A stretch of DNA of 64,000 bases. Source: Hymenolepis diminuta (Eukaryota; Platyhelminthes; Cestoda; Cyclophyllidea; Hymenolepididae). The notes below the pieces were generated by a model. That model was not told the origin of the DNA, did not search any database, and saw only the letters and a program-made list of their open reading frames with translations. Positions 34,575 to 48,127 of the stretch are shown in pieces; positions within the stretch are counted from its first letter, which is position 1; the number at the start of each line of letters is the position of its first letter. The stretch spans positions 434,001-498,000 of the forward strand of contig CAADRB010000034.1 in the NCBI GenBank assembly GCA_900708905.1, read 5' to 3'. A program made the position numbers and the translations under genes.

Positions 34575-37545
34575 GTGATTATGATTACAAATTCGGAGTC
34601 GAAAACCTTGCTAACTGATTTAAAAATAGATATACAGGGTGTTGCTTTTATGGCATCCTTCATTGGTAAGTGGTTAATCTCGTTTAAAAGTTACTTGCGG
34701 ATTGAGGATGAGATTGAGTTCGAATGCTTTTTAACATGTTTATTTGCAATTCTTTGCGAAAAGTCACCTATCACATATAACGATTGATCCTTTGGTTTAA
34801 TCGTTCTCATATTAATGCTCTTCTGAAAGAAAAGTGCAATTCATAATCAGCACTAGAGCACCAAAATAATTGGCGAAAACGTTGGCGCAGAGGTCTTAAA
34901 TAAAGAACAAGTTTGAGGCGTATCTTTATATTTCATCGCTTTATTATTCTTCAGTTCACATTTCAGAGTACGATCCCTTGGTTCCTATGTAAGCTCTCAT
35001 CAGCAATTTCAAATATCATTTACCAGTTAATTGACTCAAATGGCTGGTCTTGCTGTCTTCATTTTTTCACTTTTAATAGCTAAATGATGCATCTTTAATT
35101 GATCTTAGAAGATCTAAAATAAGCCCGTGTATTTAAAGATCTTATCGGAGAAAGGAGTTGAGCAATAGGATAGCTTTCACATTTCGGTTCACTGAAGGAA
35201 GAGATCTTCCAGACTTTGCGATTACTTTTTCTGCATTTTAACATTCTTTTCCATCTTCAAATTGTAATGCTTGGTTCCGAAGGTCACAATCATGGAAATA
35301 TTTTCTTTACATTTTATTAAGCAGCCTTGAGTTTGGAATGGTAAAATGAAGGTACACATAGGACAGGGCAAAATTAACAGGAGTGGTCGCATTGTCCATT
35401 TTTTCTCTACAGGCTTGTAGTATCCGATAAGTACATTTTTATGCTAACATGACTCAACAATATTCAAGTAGTAGGTTCATATTAATCTCTCATTATAAAT
35501 TCGGATTTTGAATAGTCGGAAATTGGGGTACTGAATAATCTCTTAGAATTATTGCCCTATTTATCAAAAGTATATTATTAGAATCAAATGAGATGGTCAA
35601 ACTCCTAATTATTGCATCATATTTCAACCGAATTTTTGATATCGTGAAATGGATGTGAGAGCCCAATTCAGTGTTCAGTAATTAAAGCAACAGTAAACTA
35701 AAGTAGGGTTAAAATATCCAACTATTTGCTGAATTCAAGGTCTCATTTTTCGAGACGATAAGCGTTCATTCTTGATAAATTCGTCTTATGAACAAATTCA
35801 GTAGTTTAATTACGGCTTATAATATAAGCCAACTAGTTTATGTTAATGTCGCATGTCGTTATCGGATTTGATATTTAAATTTAGTTCTAGGATTTCCATC
35901 TATTAATTTGTAAAATAATGCGAGCACATCAAAGTATACGTTGATTTTTTCTGGTCATTAAGATCCCACATTTCATTGATCTTATGCATTTCTAGTTCAG
36001 AATGTCTTAAAGTGCCTTTTTATATTTTATTGTTTCGTTATCCTATTGATCAATTATGCTGATGTACTTTGTATATGATCTGGATAAGGCGATTTTCCTT
36101 CAGCTTAGCTAGTTGGTAGAAATCGATAATTTGTCACTGTGGTTGCAAGCATATCTACTTAAATAATTTCAATAGTATTGGAACTAAAGTAGTCGTGATC
36201 GAGATCAAATTGCGACCTTTAAGAATGGCATTGAAGACCAGTACATATTTTTCTGCCATTAGATTGCTTGCTCAAGCCCAATGGTCCTGCTCTGGGAATC
36301 TCACTGGTACTGGGCGATGAATACGTTCTACGAAGCGGTTCTATGAAGAACTTCTCATTAGAAGTTGAAGGCAGTTCTACTATTGATCAGTTGAATCTTC
36401 CTTTCTATAGTTCAGCTGAGAAGCACCAACTGAAAGTTGTGCAAGATCTTCACCTCTCACTGGCAATTCCACTTCCGGGATATGTTGGAAATGATTCAAA
36501 TCGACATCCGATAATGAGAGCATTCAAACCACTCAAATTTAGCTTTGGAGGAAGGTATGTTGTTTGATTTAGAGATTTAAATACAAGGCGGAAAGTTTTA
36601 GAAATTGTATTTATGTCTCCTCTTTTGACTATATGTTCCATGAAAACTAAAAATTTAAAAATTTCACGGTTTCCTTTCAGCATTCCCTTTAGGGGCTTAG
36701 TTAGGCAGTACTTTAAGTATTTTTGCGAACTGTGTACTTCTAAGTTGATATTATTAGTACGTTGATAGCAAGTCCGAGAATCTTGGAAAGTACAAAACAG
36801 TAGCCCTTGAAATTTTAATAGAAAATGGGAGATAAGTGCTACCCTCGCCTTTTCTGAGAAGGTACACTTCAAAATTGTTGTAGTTCAAAAGGATATGGTA
36901 GTTGGTAGCTGGTAGGGAGAAAAGTTCGAAAATTTTTGGAGCCTAGGCTGAAATCACAAGAGTTTTGTGAACGGATGTCGTTTCTCGTTCATTATGTTTA
37001 ATGATTCCATGTTTAGATTTTACAAAACATCACGAATCAAACTTCATATATACTAAACTTAAATTACCAATAATAAATGTCGTAAATGACTGTGAGGAAT
37101 ATTCTGAATTCATGTCCGAACGGGACTATTTTGGGTTCGCAAAACTGATAGAGTTTTCGACTACTGCATATGTAATTTTCCATTTGCAGTACTTAACAGG
37201 GTACCTGTAGAGTAACTAGATTGATGAAAGAGTTCGTGTTAGATTACGGCACTTTCTAAATCATAATTCGATTCTCTAGCAGCTCTTCATAGTGAAAATA
37301 ATTTATTTATTTCAATGTTGCATTCTTTCACAACCACACCCTATTTTGCGTTATCAATAATCTATTTTTATTTCAATAGTTTGGCTTGTGTGGCCTCCTC
37401 AATGACGAAAGACTCAAATTTTCCTCCCGGTGACAGTCTGATACTTCGCTCTACCCAACTTGGACTTCTAATTGTGCATTTCGATTCTGATGTGCCTCTA
37501 CCTGTAGCGATTTGTGCGGTTGAACAATTGAATCTTCCAATTTGA
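34575..37545 (+). CDS. 3' part of an unrecognised beta-rich protein (3 exons seen)
   Basis: Exons 34575-34665, 36263-36554 and 37380-37545 join with GT-AG borders and agreeing phases, ending at a TGA. The 182 visible residues alternate hydrophobic and polar positions (VIMITNSESKTLLTDLKIDI, ALGISLVLGDEYVL, LGLLIVHFDS), so I expect a beta-sandwich such as the appendage or ear domains of trafficking adaptors. That is inference from pattern only, and no family was recognised. No membrane segment. The protein starts upstream: the first exon here begins in phase 0 with GTG and a preceding acceptor, not an ATG. A possible earlier exon is 32523-32565. The 1.6-kb intron (34666-36262) includes a repeat fragment. 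Exon 2 is the most convincing part. Confidence 0.55.
34960..35070 (+). repeat. Weak fragment of the 290-bp family
   Basis: Carries ACCAGTTAATTGACTCAAAT then GGCTGGTCTTGCTGTCTTCA, matching the family core in order and spacing. It lies inside an intron of the beta-rich gene. Confidence 0.3.
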
Positions 37546-37971
37546 GTAGTGGCACGATGAGGATGATGAGAGGTGATGCATTTTTGTAAAGATGCATTTT
37601 CCGGATGTGTAAATCTACCATACTCCATAAATGAACAATCTTTTATTCACCATTTATTTATTTTTACTCTGAGGAATCTGTCAACTGAGAAGCATAACTC
37701 TAAGGCGATTTTCATCCAATGTCAACTCAAAATTAAAATTAATCAGAATTTCCAATTTTTTCACTATAGCCACAGTAGGGATAATGATAATACTTAAAAC
37801 GCTTATCCTATGTTTTGAGCATATTAGCAGTATTATTAAGTTTTATATGAACTTTTAGTAGGTTGAAAATAGTTGATCGATCAAAATCAACGGCTTCGTT
37901 TGCTTCAGATGATCTAATTTTATACAGATTCATTGACCGAATTTGCTCCCCACGTAATAGATTTCCCAATT

Positions 37972-38180
37972 ACCATTGATCACCATGTATATCTGCCATG
38001 TTGTCAGAGTTTGCGGGTTCTATTCCCATCGGCGCACGCCCAGTGAGTGGAATGGTCAACTGCATTGGACAAAACTGGCTGAAATAGAGGTTGGCAGAAT
38101 TCGAGTCTCTCACCAGGGAGGCTTTATGATGTCATTGTCTACCCAAGATGAGTGCTGTAAAATGCTTTCTTCCATACTGG
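37972..38180 (+). repeat. SINE-like repeat with the best B box
   Basis: Reads TATCTGCCATGTTGTCAGAG then GCGGGTTCTATTCCCATCGG, a close match to a pol III B box (GGTTCRANTCC) and T-arm. The body follows (CCAGTGAGTGGAATGGTCAA, GAGTCTCTCACCAGGGAGGC) with the tail ACCCAAGATGAGTGCTG. With the copy at 23.4 kb this shows the family is tRNA-derived. Confidence 0.6.
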
Positions 38181-38280
38181 TTTCTGATAATGAAATATCT
38201 ATACTGATATAGTACTGGCTAATTAAAGGTAGGTAATCAGGCGTATAACCCAGTGTGTGCATAAACAAGAACATTTTTAC

Positions 38281-38286
38281 AATAAA
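38281..38286 (+). terminator. Candidate poly(A) signal of the beta-rich gene
   Basis: AATAAA 736 nt after the TGA at 37545. Other A/T-rich hexamer variants lie nearer, so this is tentative. Confidence 0.25.
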
Positions 38287-39869
38287 GTGAGGAAGAGTTG
38301 AGTTACAAGTAATTTGTCTTCTCCATGCCTAGATGGGTCACTAAATTCAGGACGATCGGTAGGAAAAGAGACAAGAGGTAATAAGAGCCATTTTGCACTA
38401 GAACGTGATAGGTATTAAGAAAATATCTGGGTATAAGATTACGCTCAAATATAGGTGTTCTTGAGTACTATGCGGTTCCAAACGCGGGTTTTTCCCAATT
38501 CTACAGTTTCAAAATATATCTAACAAAACTGTGTTACAGGCGTTCAATATACAAATGTGAAGTTGAAAATTCCTATTCATTGTTAAAATCCTTGATTAAA
38601 TGTATATACTTTCCATTTTATCTCTTTAATAACTCTTCGTGGGCTTTTTGGATTCTCGTATCACATATTTATCCTCCTGAAACAGAGTTCCGAATAGTAG
38701 AACTATTAAACGAGGAGCTTCTGTTTCCTCAACTGATCCTAGTTGATACTAACCGTATTTGCCGGTATCAGGACAAGTACAATCACACTGGTTTAATCAA
38801 ATTAGACTTTGAATTAAGTGTGACCACTTGAAGACATTTCGACGTCTGTGTTGAAAAGTTAAAAAGCCTATAGAAAGACACGATTTCGAAGGAGAAGAAT
38901 CGCTGCTATTTTAATACCAATATGTGGAGTTGCTGGGGGGGAAACTGATATAGATAAAACAGGTCTTGTAAGTAGGCAAAAACCCGCCATAAACTGGTTC
39001 GTATACTACGAATGTAATTTAATTCCGGTGTCTTTTATTTAACTGCAACACTTTTTCAATTTATGAAATCGATTTATTACATCTTTTTCTATATAGAAAA
39101 AGTAAGATTGTGCGTAAGACATGTTTCAGGCACACCATAAATGTGATCCACAGACGATTAATGATATTATCAGCAGCTCGTTTTAAATTCAATAACTGCT
39201 CTTAATTAAACCAAGTATAGAATCGAGCCATTTTCAAAGAAACATTTTAAAAAGCTTCTCTTTGAATAAAGAATTAATGATTTAAGAAACACAAGACCCT
39301 TCTTTAGGAAGTGATCATAAAGCAGTCAGTCAGTCGGTTGAATATGCACTTTGGTATTTGACGAAAGGTGGATTATTTGTGAACATTTATCTAGACGGTC
39401 CCCAGATTACTTCCTACTGTTCAGCCGAGATTTGGTGCTTTTGTGCGTGGGATTCTAAGGTGGGTGCCATTTGTGTTACATTTAGACCAACCGAAAAACT
39501 TTAATTATTGCGGCTGCACAGATATGACTGGCAACGCTATATCGTTTTATACATCTCAAATCTTTTATCACAAATTAAAGAAGTTGCATTACAACGAAAT
39601 GTAACGAGATGTAATCTAGAACTCACCCAGAATATCAATAATTCAAAAAGTAGTAATCTTTGCTTCCCTGATTATTAGAGCTCTTGGTACAATGATTTCA
39701 TGTATATGGTTATTTCAAGAGGCAGATAAAGCGTCATCTATAGTCCACTGCAAACGTTAATAAATTATGTGTCAATTACCCTAGTTCACAAAAGTACGTG
39801 GGCAAGTTACTGTGATAACTAAATATTATTGTAAACTTTTAAACTCTATTTAGGTAATTGTTCATAACG

Positions 39870-40050
39870 AACAAAGGTATCTCGGAGCTCTTCTGATGAG
39901 AAACTCACTATACGACTCCTCTTGTTGACTAGTATTAGCCAGTAGGGTTGACTACCTACATCATTGGATGAGCACCAATGAACCTTAATCTCATGGCCTC
40001 TGACTTGGCAGATGTGAAGGTAGACAATTATGGTACCGTCGAACAGCAAA
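39870..40050 (-). repeat. SINE-like repeat copy
   Basis: The minus strand reads ACATCTGCCAAGTCAGAGGC then CATGAGATTAAGG, GTTCATTGGTGCTCATCCAA, CTACTGGCTAATACTAGTCA and TTTCTCATCAGAAGAGCTCC. Its first part matches 31.6 and 33.8 kb and its last part matches 23.4 kb. Confidence 0.55.
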
Positions 40051-42220
40051 TATCGTTTAATGGTATATTATATTTTATATTTATCAGATTATCTGGCTAT
40101 TGATTTCCAACTTAAGTCCCAATTATCAAAGTAAACAAAACTTTCTGTCTGATAAATTCAAATTAATAAATCAGGAAGAAACAAATAAAATGTCTAAAGC
40201 TCGCGATTCAGAAAAATAATAATTAACAGATATACCATAAGCTCCTTTTAACTAAAACGGTTCCGCCAAAATAGGACCATTGTAAATTTCCCATATTTAA
40301 CTTTAATCTAAACTATTTCAACTACTCTCTACCCACAAACTTAAATGTAGGCAAATTTCCATAATTTTACATCAAGGAAAAATGTGGATGAATGATTTAA
40401 AATTAAATAAGATAAGCCGATTGAACGATTCCATGCGCAACTTTATTTAAACTCGATTGGCTGATTTTAAGGCTGAAATCAGAATGATAGTCATCCTCAC
40501 GCGTATTACTCATACTGTCGACTCACTCACCTGCCAGAAAGATGCCTGTCTGATATGTCCGATGTAAATAATCTCCGTGCTGAGATAGGAGTCATCAGAG
40601 TATCTTCCCATTCTTCAAACAATTTGACAAACGGTTCCAGTAAGGCGTGAATAGAGCGTGCCGCTGTCAAACAAAATTTCAGTTATTAAGTCAGAGGTCA
40701 TCTCCTAAACCTTATGCGACCTTTGCGATTAAATAAAGTCTCACTCATTTACAGTTGGCAAGACACTTGCCGATGTCAGAAAGAGAGTAGATTAGACAAA
40801 TCATTAAAAATAGTGGTGGAAGGAAACCTGAGAATACCCAGGGAGTCCAATTTTAAGTTATACGGAAGAGGTAAGTTCTTCCAATTTGACATGTTACGAG
40901 TTGTTTGTTTTCTAGTCCTGTAATGCATATTCGAAAATAGTTCTCGAAATAGAAGTGTGAGAAATTTCCGAAAGAATGGGCAGATGCTAGAATATGGCTC
41001 TTAAAACTATTAATTATATCTACATAAAGAACTAAAGCTAAAGAAATTTCAACAATATAAACACTTTATTGCTCAAATCAGTTCGATATGACGAACGAGA
41101 AATGAGGAAAAGTGACTCCCCTTGGAACAATAAAGGTGCGGTTATTAAGAGTATTTGTTAACCAAATTCACAAATTCCCTGGCTTATGCTTTCCTCGGTA
41201 AATACATAGAATACGGGTGATAAGTGAGCAGTATAAGTAACTATTTTTTTCGGGTGGCGATTGAAAGTCAAACATTAAACCTGTGTCTTAGTATATTTAG
41301 TTTCAGTGAAAGGTGAACACTGGCGTTGTCTCCATTCACTAAATATTAGGCAGAAAGTATGCGAGAGATAGGCAAGTGCTGAATTATTAAATGATGAACT
41401 CTCTGAATTATATAGAAGAAAATAAAAGTGGATCGAAAAAACAGTAAATACATTAAATCCTCCTACTCGACATATTTTAATCAGTAAGCTAAAAGACGTA
41501 AGTTTAAATTCGAATGCAAGGGATACATTGAAGTCACCGACAATATTATGAAAAATGTTGTGATAGGAACTCAATGTTTAAAAGTAAGCCGGTATTTTAG
41601 AATAAATAGTACATGTCGTAAAATAAACCCATGTCAAACTTTTTACTTCAAGGCCATAATTTTTATACTAGTTAATAAAACCGGCGAGTGAATTCCAAAT
41701 TGTTGAATAAAAATTGTAGCGGCCTGAAATCTAAGCATTTGAATGATCCACATTAAGCCTTTAGTTAGTAGAGTATGACTAAGATCCCAGAAAGGAGGGA
41801 AAGTAAAAGAATGATGACTTTAAAAGACAGTCAGAGAGCTGAAAAATAGGCTTAAATGCTTTATTAACATATTTAACAAATCTTTGAGCGATAACTGTTC
41901 GACCCCATCTGGACTGATAATTTAAACTTCAGGTAAGGAATCCGGGTGCACATTTTATATCAATCTTAAAAATATCAAAAGAGCTTGTAACAGAGCATGT
42001 AGCAGATGCTACACCAATAAGTCTCTTTGTTACACCTAAATAGTCCTCCTAAGCAGTCCAAATAGCCTCTATTATCAATTTACTCCCAAATTAGCTAGGC
42101 TATGCCCAAAGTATCAAGAACAAGCAATATGTTGGGTGGAGAGGGTTTATAGCTCACTTCTATGTGTGCGTCGTTGTCAAAAGCTTAGTCATTAAATGCA
42201 AAACCACGTTAGGGAGTGGG

Positions 42221-42355
42221 GATCTTGATTGCTGATTGGCTGAGGAGGCCCCCGTCCACACGCCGCACTTGTTCTCTACGCGACCGGTTACATACCGCAC
42301 TTTCCAGACTGTTCTAGTGCATGTGATTCAATCAGCCTTGTTAGGTTGTGAACTC
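42221..42355 (+). repeat. CCAAT-containing repeat, copy 1
   Basis: Contains GCTGATTGGCTGAGGAGG, then CTACGCGACCGGTTACAT and CAGACTGTTCTAG. The same blocks occur in the same order on the other strand at 53141-53280. It is GC-richer than its surroundings. No coding frame or tRNA boxes seen. Confidence 0.5.
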
Positions 42356-43231
42356 CACAAGCACTGTCGACTTATTAAATCCATTTGTAGGTGCTTGTTA
42401 AGAAGATAGGCTGTTTGCAGTAACTTTCAAAGACTCATTGAGCTCAAGCATTCTGAGCAAGAAATTCTCTTAATTATTTCCATTAATATTCTGATTCAGA
42501 GTATGACAATGGGGCCAATCTCTCTTAATCGCTGTGGCTGTTTTTGGAAAATTTTTTATATTAATCTATGAGGTTTTCATGAATCAGTTATTAGAATGTT
42601 TATTATCTGCCTTCTGAACTTCGACAAATATACACACTTTAATTACATCTCTTCAAATAAGGTATATTTAGCTTATTGTTTTATATTAATAAGACATTCG
42701 CCCACATTTTCAAGATGCGGCAGCTGCCTAGCAATAAAGAGTTGAAATACCGAATAAATAGGATAATTTAGGTTGTCTCCGTATGTAAACTAGTGCTTAA
42801 CTTGTGAACTAATAATTAAGAGCCTTAGGGTATACCCTTCTCTTCTCGAATAAAAGTATTGTGAAATCTATTTATATACGCGGAAGATTTCCCTAATCTT
42901 TGTGTCGTACTTATCACGACTCACAAGAACCGTCAAAAAAGGCAAATCCTAAATATCTACCCATGAATCTATTTTATTCTTCATTATAATACCTTCCTCA
43001 CAGTATATCTCTTTGATCTCATCTCTGAAATAGCCTATATTTAACAATTAAGCTTGTTTTTTTAGATATGATAAATGCTCACATGATACGCAGGGACTAA
43101 TCTCATTCCGCATAAACTGGTAGTGAAAAGACAAAATTGTGAGAAAAAGCGCATTGTAATTTTATATTACGCTAAGATTTCGTGAGTACGACTTATCGTA
43201 AGTCTTATGATTGATACCGGTCACATACCGA

Positions 43232-43265
43232 AGAACTCAGAGTTTCTTAATGAACTCTGGGTTCT
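43232..43265. repeat. Imperfect 13-bp inverted repeat
   Basis: AGAACTCAGAGTT and AACTCTGGGTTCT pair with one mismatch around an 8-nt loop. It is in spacer and its role, if any, is unknown. Confidence 0.45.
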
Positions 43266-43312
43266 AGATAAGTTGATGCATTCGCGTACACCAACAAAAA
43301 TACATGATAAAT

Positions 43313-43612
43313 TCAAGTGTCTACTTCCACTCCATGATTCTCTAATTGCATTATAACAGTTTCTGACATGAACCAGAAAACTCTCAAAATTGAGTCATGA
43401 TTAAAATAAAGACGTCGAAGTGTCATTTCAAGCGTTCTTTCACAGGGATTGAAGCTTGAAGAAAGTTGACTATAAAATGCCTGTGATGGTGTGAGATCTC
43501 TTCCATTAGGGTGTGGAGAATGCCAGTTGCTCAATGAAGCTGTCAATAGTATAATGACACATTTAAATACACCTTTTAGAACAAATAAGCTCAGTAAATT
43601 GAACACGAACAA
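43313..43612 (-). CDS. Unassigned 99-codon open frame, possible terminal exon
   Basis: The last 72 codons have balanced composition (WHSPHPNGRDLTPSQAFYSQ ... RRLYFNHDSILRVFWFMSE) and end in TGA. A plausible splice acceptor (ACTATTGACAG) precedes them. No family is recognised and no partner exon was found upstream on this strand. It may be a terminal exon, a gene remnant or chance. Confidence 0.2.
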   Translation of the reverse strand: MFVFNLLSLFVLKGVFKCVIILLTASLSNWHSPHPNGRDLTPSQAFYSQLSSSFNPCERTLEMTLRRLYFNHDSILRVFWFMSETVIMQLENHGVEVDT

Positions 43613-44878
43613 CCGAAACTAGGACTGATTATAATTATACCGAGTTTCATTTGCTAATTCAGTAATTATATTATTTATCTTGACTATTTTTCGTCTAGTG
43701 AAGAGTTGATTTGAATCGATTATGAATAACTGGCAATAGAAATTGGCATTTATAAGTGTGATCTACCAGCACACATACTAGAATTTATTAGTGGACTCAA
43801 AGGTGATAATTCACTCACAATAAAAGTACAAAGGCGGTTCCTTTTCACCGATACAGAACCTCTCAACTTGAATGTATAGTCATGCCTTAACTGAGATATG
43901 ATTAGCGGAATATTTCAGTTCATAATCAAACGGCAAAATAGCCTCATCCAGATAAAATATTTGAAGGACATATATTTTTCTGATGAAGGATATTAACGAA
44001 AGGTCATAATTTTTTATATCGGATAATACCATTATTAAGAAAGAGGGACAAAAGTGCTATGGAGAACTAATCAAGTAAAAAAGGGGAGTTCGACAATATT
44101 TTGGTCAGTCAACTAAATAGGATAGTTTTTACCTGAAAATTAAATTCTTTTTAGTTCAGTCATTCATAAAACTTCAATTTTAAGAAAGGATGCAGCAGTC
44201 TGATAGAACCGTTACGTTTTTTTTTACATAAAATGACACCCGATGTGGTATGATAAATGGATTCGGTGGTAAAATAGGTGCCGAGGTGAAGGGGTAAAAA
44301 CCACACAATTTCTATGTATAACGTGAAAATCGGCCTAACCTTCCACAATGGATGTATTTAAATAGCCTGAAGGGTGACTCAATAGACGTTTCAAAAATTA
44401 TTCTTCAATCACGTTCTCTATAAAGACACTTTGATTTTACCTCTCCGAAGCCACGGTGATGTCTTTACGTCTCTTTGATTCAAATTCCCAACTGCCATGT
44501 CTAGATGTATTTATCGATTCCCCTTTATTCTGAAACTGTCCCGTACCATTTAAAAGCATTTTGCGTTCATGCCTCTCTTGCGTCTGTGTCTAAGTAACTC
44601 GTTTAAAAACCGTCTCCTACTCTCCCCTATTTTAACTGCAGTTACACAATAGACTTTAGTCGGTGCCCAACTCAGTGCTCTGTTCGGCTTAGGACTGTGG
44701 TTGCACACTGTTAGCTGCTAGCTATCAGTCTTAACTCCTAAATTGGTGGCCTAGGTTCTTATTACTCCGGTTACACCTATTAAACACTATGAACAGGGCC
44801 CGTGACCACCACGATTATTATACTATTTACTGTGGCATACAACTTTGCTCTTTGCATAAAATAACACTTTCCATAAAG

Positions 44879-44915
44879 TACATATACATATACATATGAC
44901 ATATATATTATAAAT
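44879..44915. repeat. CATATA-type simple repeat
   Basis: Alternating CATATA units with interruptions, in AT-rich spacer. Confidence 0.6.
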
Positions 44916-45079
44916 AGGTAAATAGATGTCTGAATCATTAACATGAACATAGCAGACTTTCACAAAATGTACTGTCCAAGTTCATCTGTTGTTAAATAAT
45001 CACAACCTCTTTTATCAGTCGCCTAAATAGCTGATGATGGCTGAATTTATAAAGAATTTATTTATTTTACAAAGAATGG

Positions 45080-45235
45080 GTTTCCTTGCGGGGGGAGAGA
45101 ATAAATAGTCACGACCACACGGACCAATCGCCACGATTATTCTTTCAATTTGATTGGTGATAACCAGTCTAGTTGGCGGTTGATTTCGAGAACCATCTCT
45201 GTCTGTCATGCTTAAAAGCGCTCGCTATAGCCCAA
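45080..45235 (-). repeat. Diverged SINE-like copy
   Basis: The minus strand reads GCATGACAGACAGAGATGG then GGTTCTCGAAATCAACCGCC at the B-box position, and CAACTAGACTGGTTATCACC. The head agrees with the family; the body is poorly conserved, so membership is uncertain. Confidence 0.35.
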
Positions 45236-47807
45236 AGATGCTTTCATCTTTCACTTACGAAAGGGGCAAATTCAGCTTCCAATCATGCAATACCATAAAA
45301 TCTGAAGCAAGGACGCAAAGCTTATGTAGAATGCCTGTCATATTTTCTACAAAGTTTCTTTGTATTTTTAAAGAGATAAAAATAAGCTTCCAAGGATGAA
45401 AATGTCCCTTTTGGATGCAGGATATCTGGGATCAAGCGAAGGTAGATGTACTCTTACAGGGATTTAGTTCTACTTGTCAGATCAAGTCCGCATGTATTTG
45501 AGGACGCGATTTAAAGAACTGGTTGAAGGAAAAATAATCGATTTTGCTTTCAACAAAACAACTAGGTTTAGTTTTGTCACCTTCTTCAGACCTTGGTTTT
45601 TTCTGATACGTTTTCAATAAAGTCACTGATCATTCATCACAAGTAAATGGGCTAAAGAACATGGTTGAAAACTACTAAGGGAAAGTGCGGAGAATTCTCC
45701 TAAAATTAAGATCAGCCAGTACACAAGATAAAATATGAGAACATTTTCTTAATCTAAGAATAAAGGCTAAAAAGTTTAACTAACTAAACATTACTTCTTT
45801 GTCCGCTTAAAGGACACAGTACCGTTCTTATTGTGAATTTTGAGATTGATGTGAAGTCTTCAAATGTATAGCCGATTATTGACCTTTCAGGAACGTAATT
45901 AAATCGCAAAACGTTTTTGCATGTTATTTAATGTTACTAAAGCACAACCTTACTTCTTCAAAAACCATACAAGGACTGTCATTTGCAAGATGCACAAAGA
46001 AAGTTAGATAAATTTAGAAATCTCTATTTTGAAAGCCATTTTAAACAGGGTGACAATGTTTGAAGGTTCTCTGATAGTAAAATCTATGCTGACTTATTTT
46101 TCAGTTACTATTTTTAATTCATAAGGGGATCAAAAACACTTCAAAACATCTAAAAGATGTTGTTACAGATCTCCTAGGAAAAAATCAATATCGTTTGTAC
46201 ATTTTTTACTTTTAAGTTAGATCACAAACGAATGAATGCAAGTCTTCTTTCGTGGAAACCATTATTTAATCTATCTCCAAATTATCTTCTATATTAAGCT
46301 GTAAATGATAGAAAAGCTATCTGATATACTAAGAAACCTTAACATTCTTAGACCAAAGGGACACATCACAGGTGGGACTTATTACTTATCATCTTTAAAT
46401 TTACCTTTCCTCTCCTCTCATCAAGTGGAATATTAAAACACGTAAATTCTTCTTTAGGCTTCTAATTAAGTTCTTTAGATACCCTAGTCTTAAACCAGTC
46501 TGAATGCTATATGTTCTATTGAAACTCCGCAAGAAAATCGAGCAAGATGAGAATATTTGAGGTTTAATTTTACGTTCATTTGAACTTTCATTCCCTTGTA
46601 TTTCACAAACTTGCTTTAATTTTTTATTGGAAAAGAAGTAAGATAATTCTTATACATATAAGATTGGGGGGTTAGTCTGTATGGGCTTAGATGTATTGGT
46701 GGTACAAAGCAACTCAGTTTAACTTTACTCAGCTTATTCAATTAAGGGTTATTTAGACACACCGATACTCTCGCAAAATGCTTAAGTTATGTGATTTGCC
46801 TTCGTTAGTCCTTTGATGACGAGCAGACGCCAGCCTCCAATTGATAGGTATAATTTATTGGATTATCTTATCAACATGGAGAAATATGCTTAGCTCCATC
46901 TTCACATTAAACGATTTACCGTATAACAGTGATTCTAAACGCTGCCAAGTCAAGAAATGCAGATCTTCTTGTTGGAGAGCTCTCATAAAATGTGCATGCT
47001 GTGAATTTTACCACGGAAGACTTTAGCAATTTCTCAAATCCGTGACATTTCACTCATCATAATGAGAACTAGGTTTTAGCAAAATTACACCGAAATTTTA
47101 TTTGAGAGGAAATATTTTAACCGTATACACAAACAACCGTTATAAATAAAGCTATAAAAGTAATGAAAATAAATTTGTAATTTTTAAATGAACCATTGAT
47201 TACTTGGAGAAAAATTAATTGTATATTAGAGGATTTTCGGGAGATATTTATCAAAAAATTTCTAATCTGTTCCTCTAAAAGAGGGGAATATTTTTCGGAA
47301 AATTTAACCGCTTCTTAATTAATCAACATGCCTAGATAAAATGCTAGAAAATTTTGCTGAATGTTTAATTATAATAAACATTAAGAGATCACAATTGTGT
47401 CTTATTTATTGGTGCACCGGAATCGACATAAAGATCATTTAGTACCTGTGCATTGCTACTCATGGACCTCCTCGGTCTCTCTATGCAGTGCGTACCTGCT
47501 GACTAATACCTCTGTTCTAACTGTCAACTAACAAGGAACGAGAAATCGGACAGGTATGATACCACCTCCACTTCTTCCTCCCAATTGCTTTTCCTTCACT
47601 TTCCAAAGTTCCCCTCTCATTCGTTTCCAGTTGAGCAATATAGGTTTGACCAACCCAAATCTAGGTCTTCTCACTCTAGAAAGGCTGTTGTTACCCGTTA
47701 GGATGACCATAAGTTCTAGGAGAAGATGTCTATTCTAATTTGGTTCAGGTTCTTAAGTAGCTTTTCATGAGTTTGGAGCCACTTTTAAAGCATTTAAAGA
47801 AACAGTT

Positions 47808-47813
47808 TTTATT
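47808..47813 (-). terminator. Candidate poly(A) signal of PH-like gene B
   Basis: TTTATT on the plus strand is AATAAA on the minus strand, about 315 nt beyond the stop codon at 48128. Confidence 0.3.
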
Positions 47814-48127
47814 CTATTGCTACCACTATTCTACTATTGCAAAATATTGCGTTCTCATGGCTACAGAAAAGCGGAGACTTAGATTCGTACAACGTCCTAG
47901 TAAGCACGTAATAGTCTATATAAGGAGAATATGTTGCATAAAGATTTGCATAAAACACAAAACATCTATCAATCATTTTAATAAACGGCAAAGCATGACA
48001 ATGTACAGATTCACCCGCAAAAGAGAGAGTCAAAAGGGGGATTTAAAAGTGAAGAGGGAGGAAAGGGATAGGGAATAGTAAATTAGAACATACAAAGGCT
48101 ATTTCAGTACAAACATATTGACGAAAT

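Larger units (their letters stand above)
37546..48127. other. 10.6-kb gene-poor, repeat-rich spacer
   Basis: No supported multi-exon gene on either strand. It holds three SINE-like copies (38.0, 40.0 and 45.1 kb), one CCAAT-containing repeat (42221-42355), a hairpin (43232-43265), an unassigned reverse open frame (43313-43612) and an alternating AT/CATATA tract near 44.9 kb. The GC-richer patch 44640-44830 has no assignment. The 3' UTR of PH-like gene B enters at the right end. Confidence 0.45.

Noticed and set aside
36450..36872. 140-codon reverse frame
   Set aside because: Antisense to the best exon of the beta-rich gene and its donor; a shadow.
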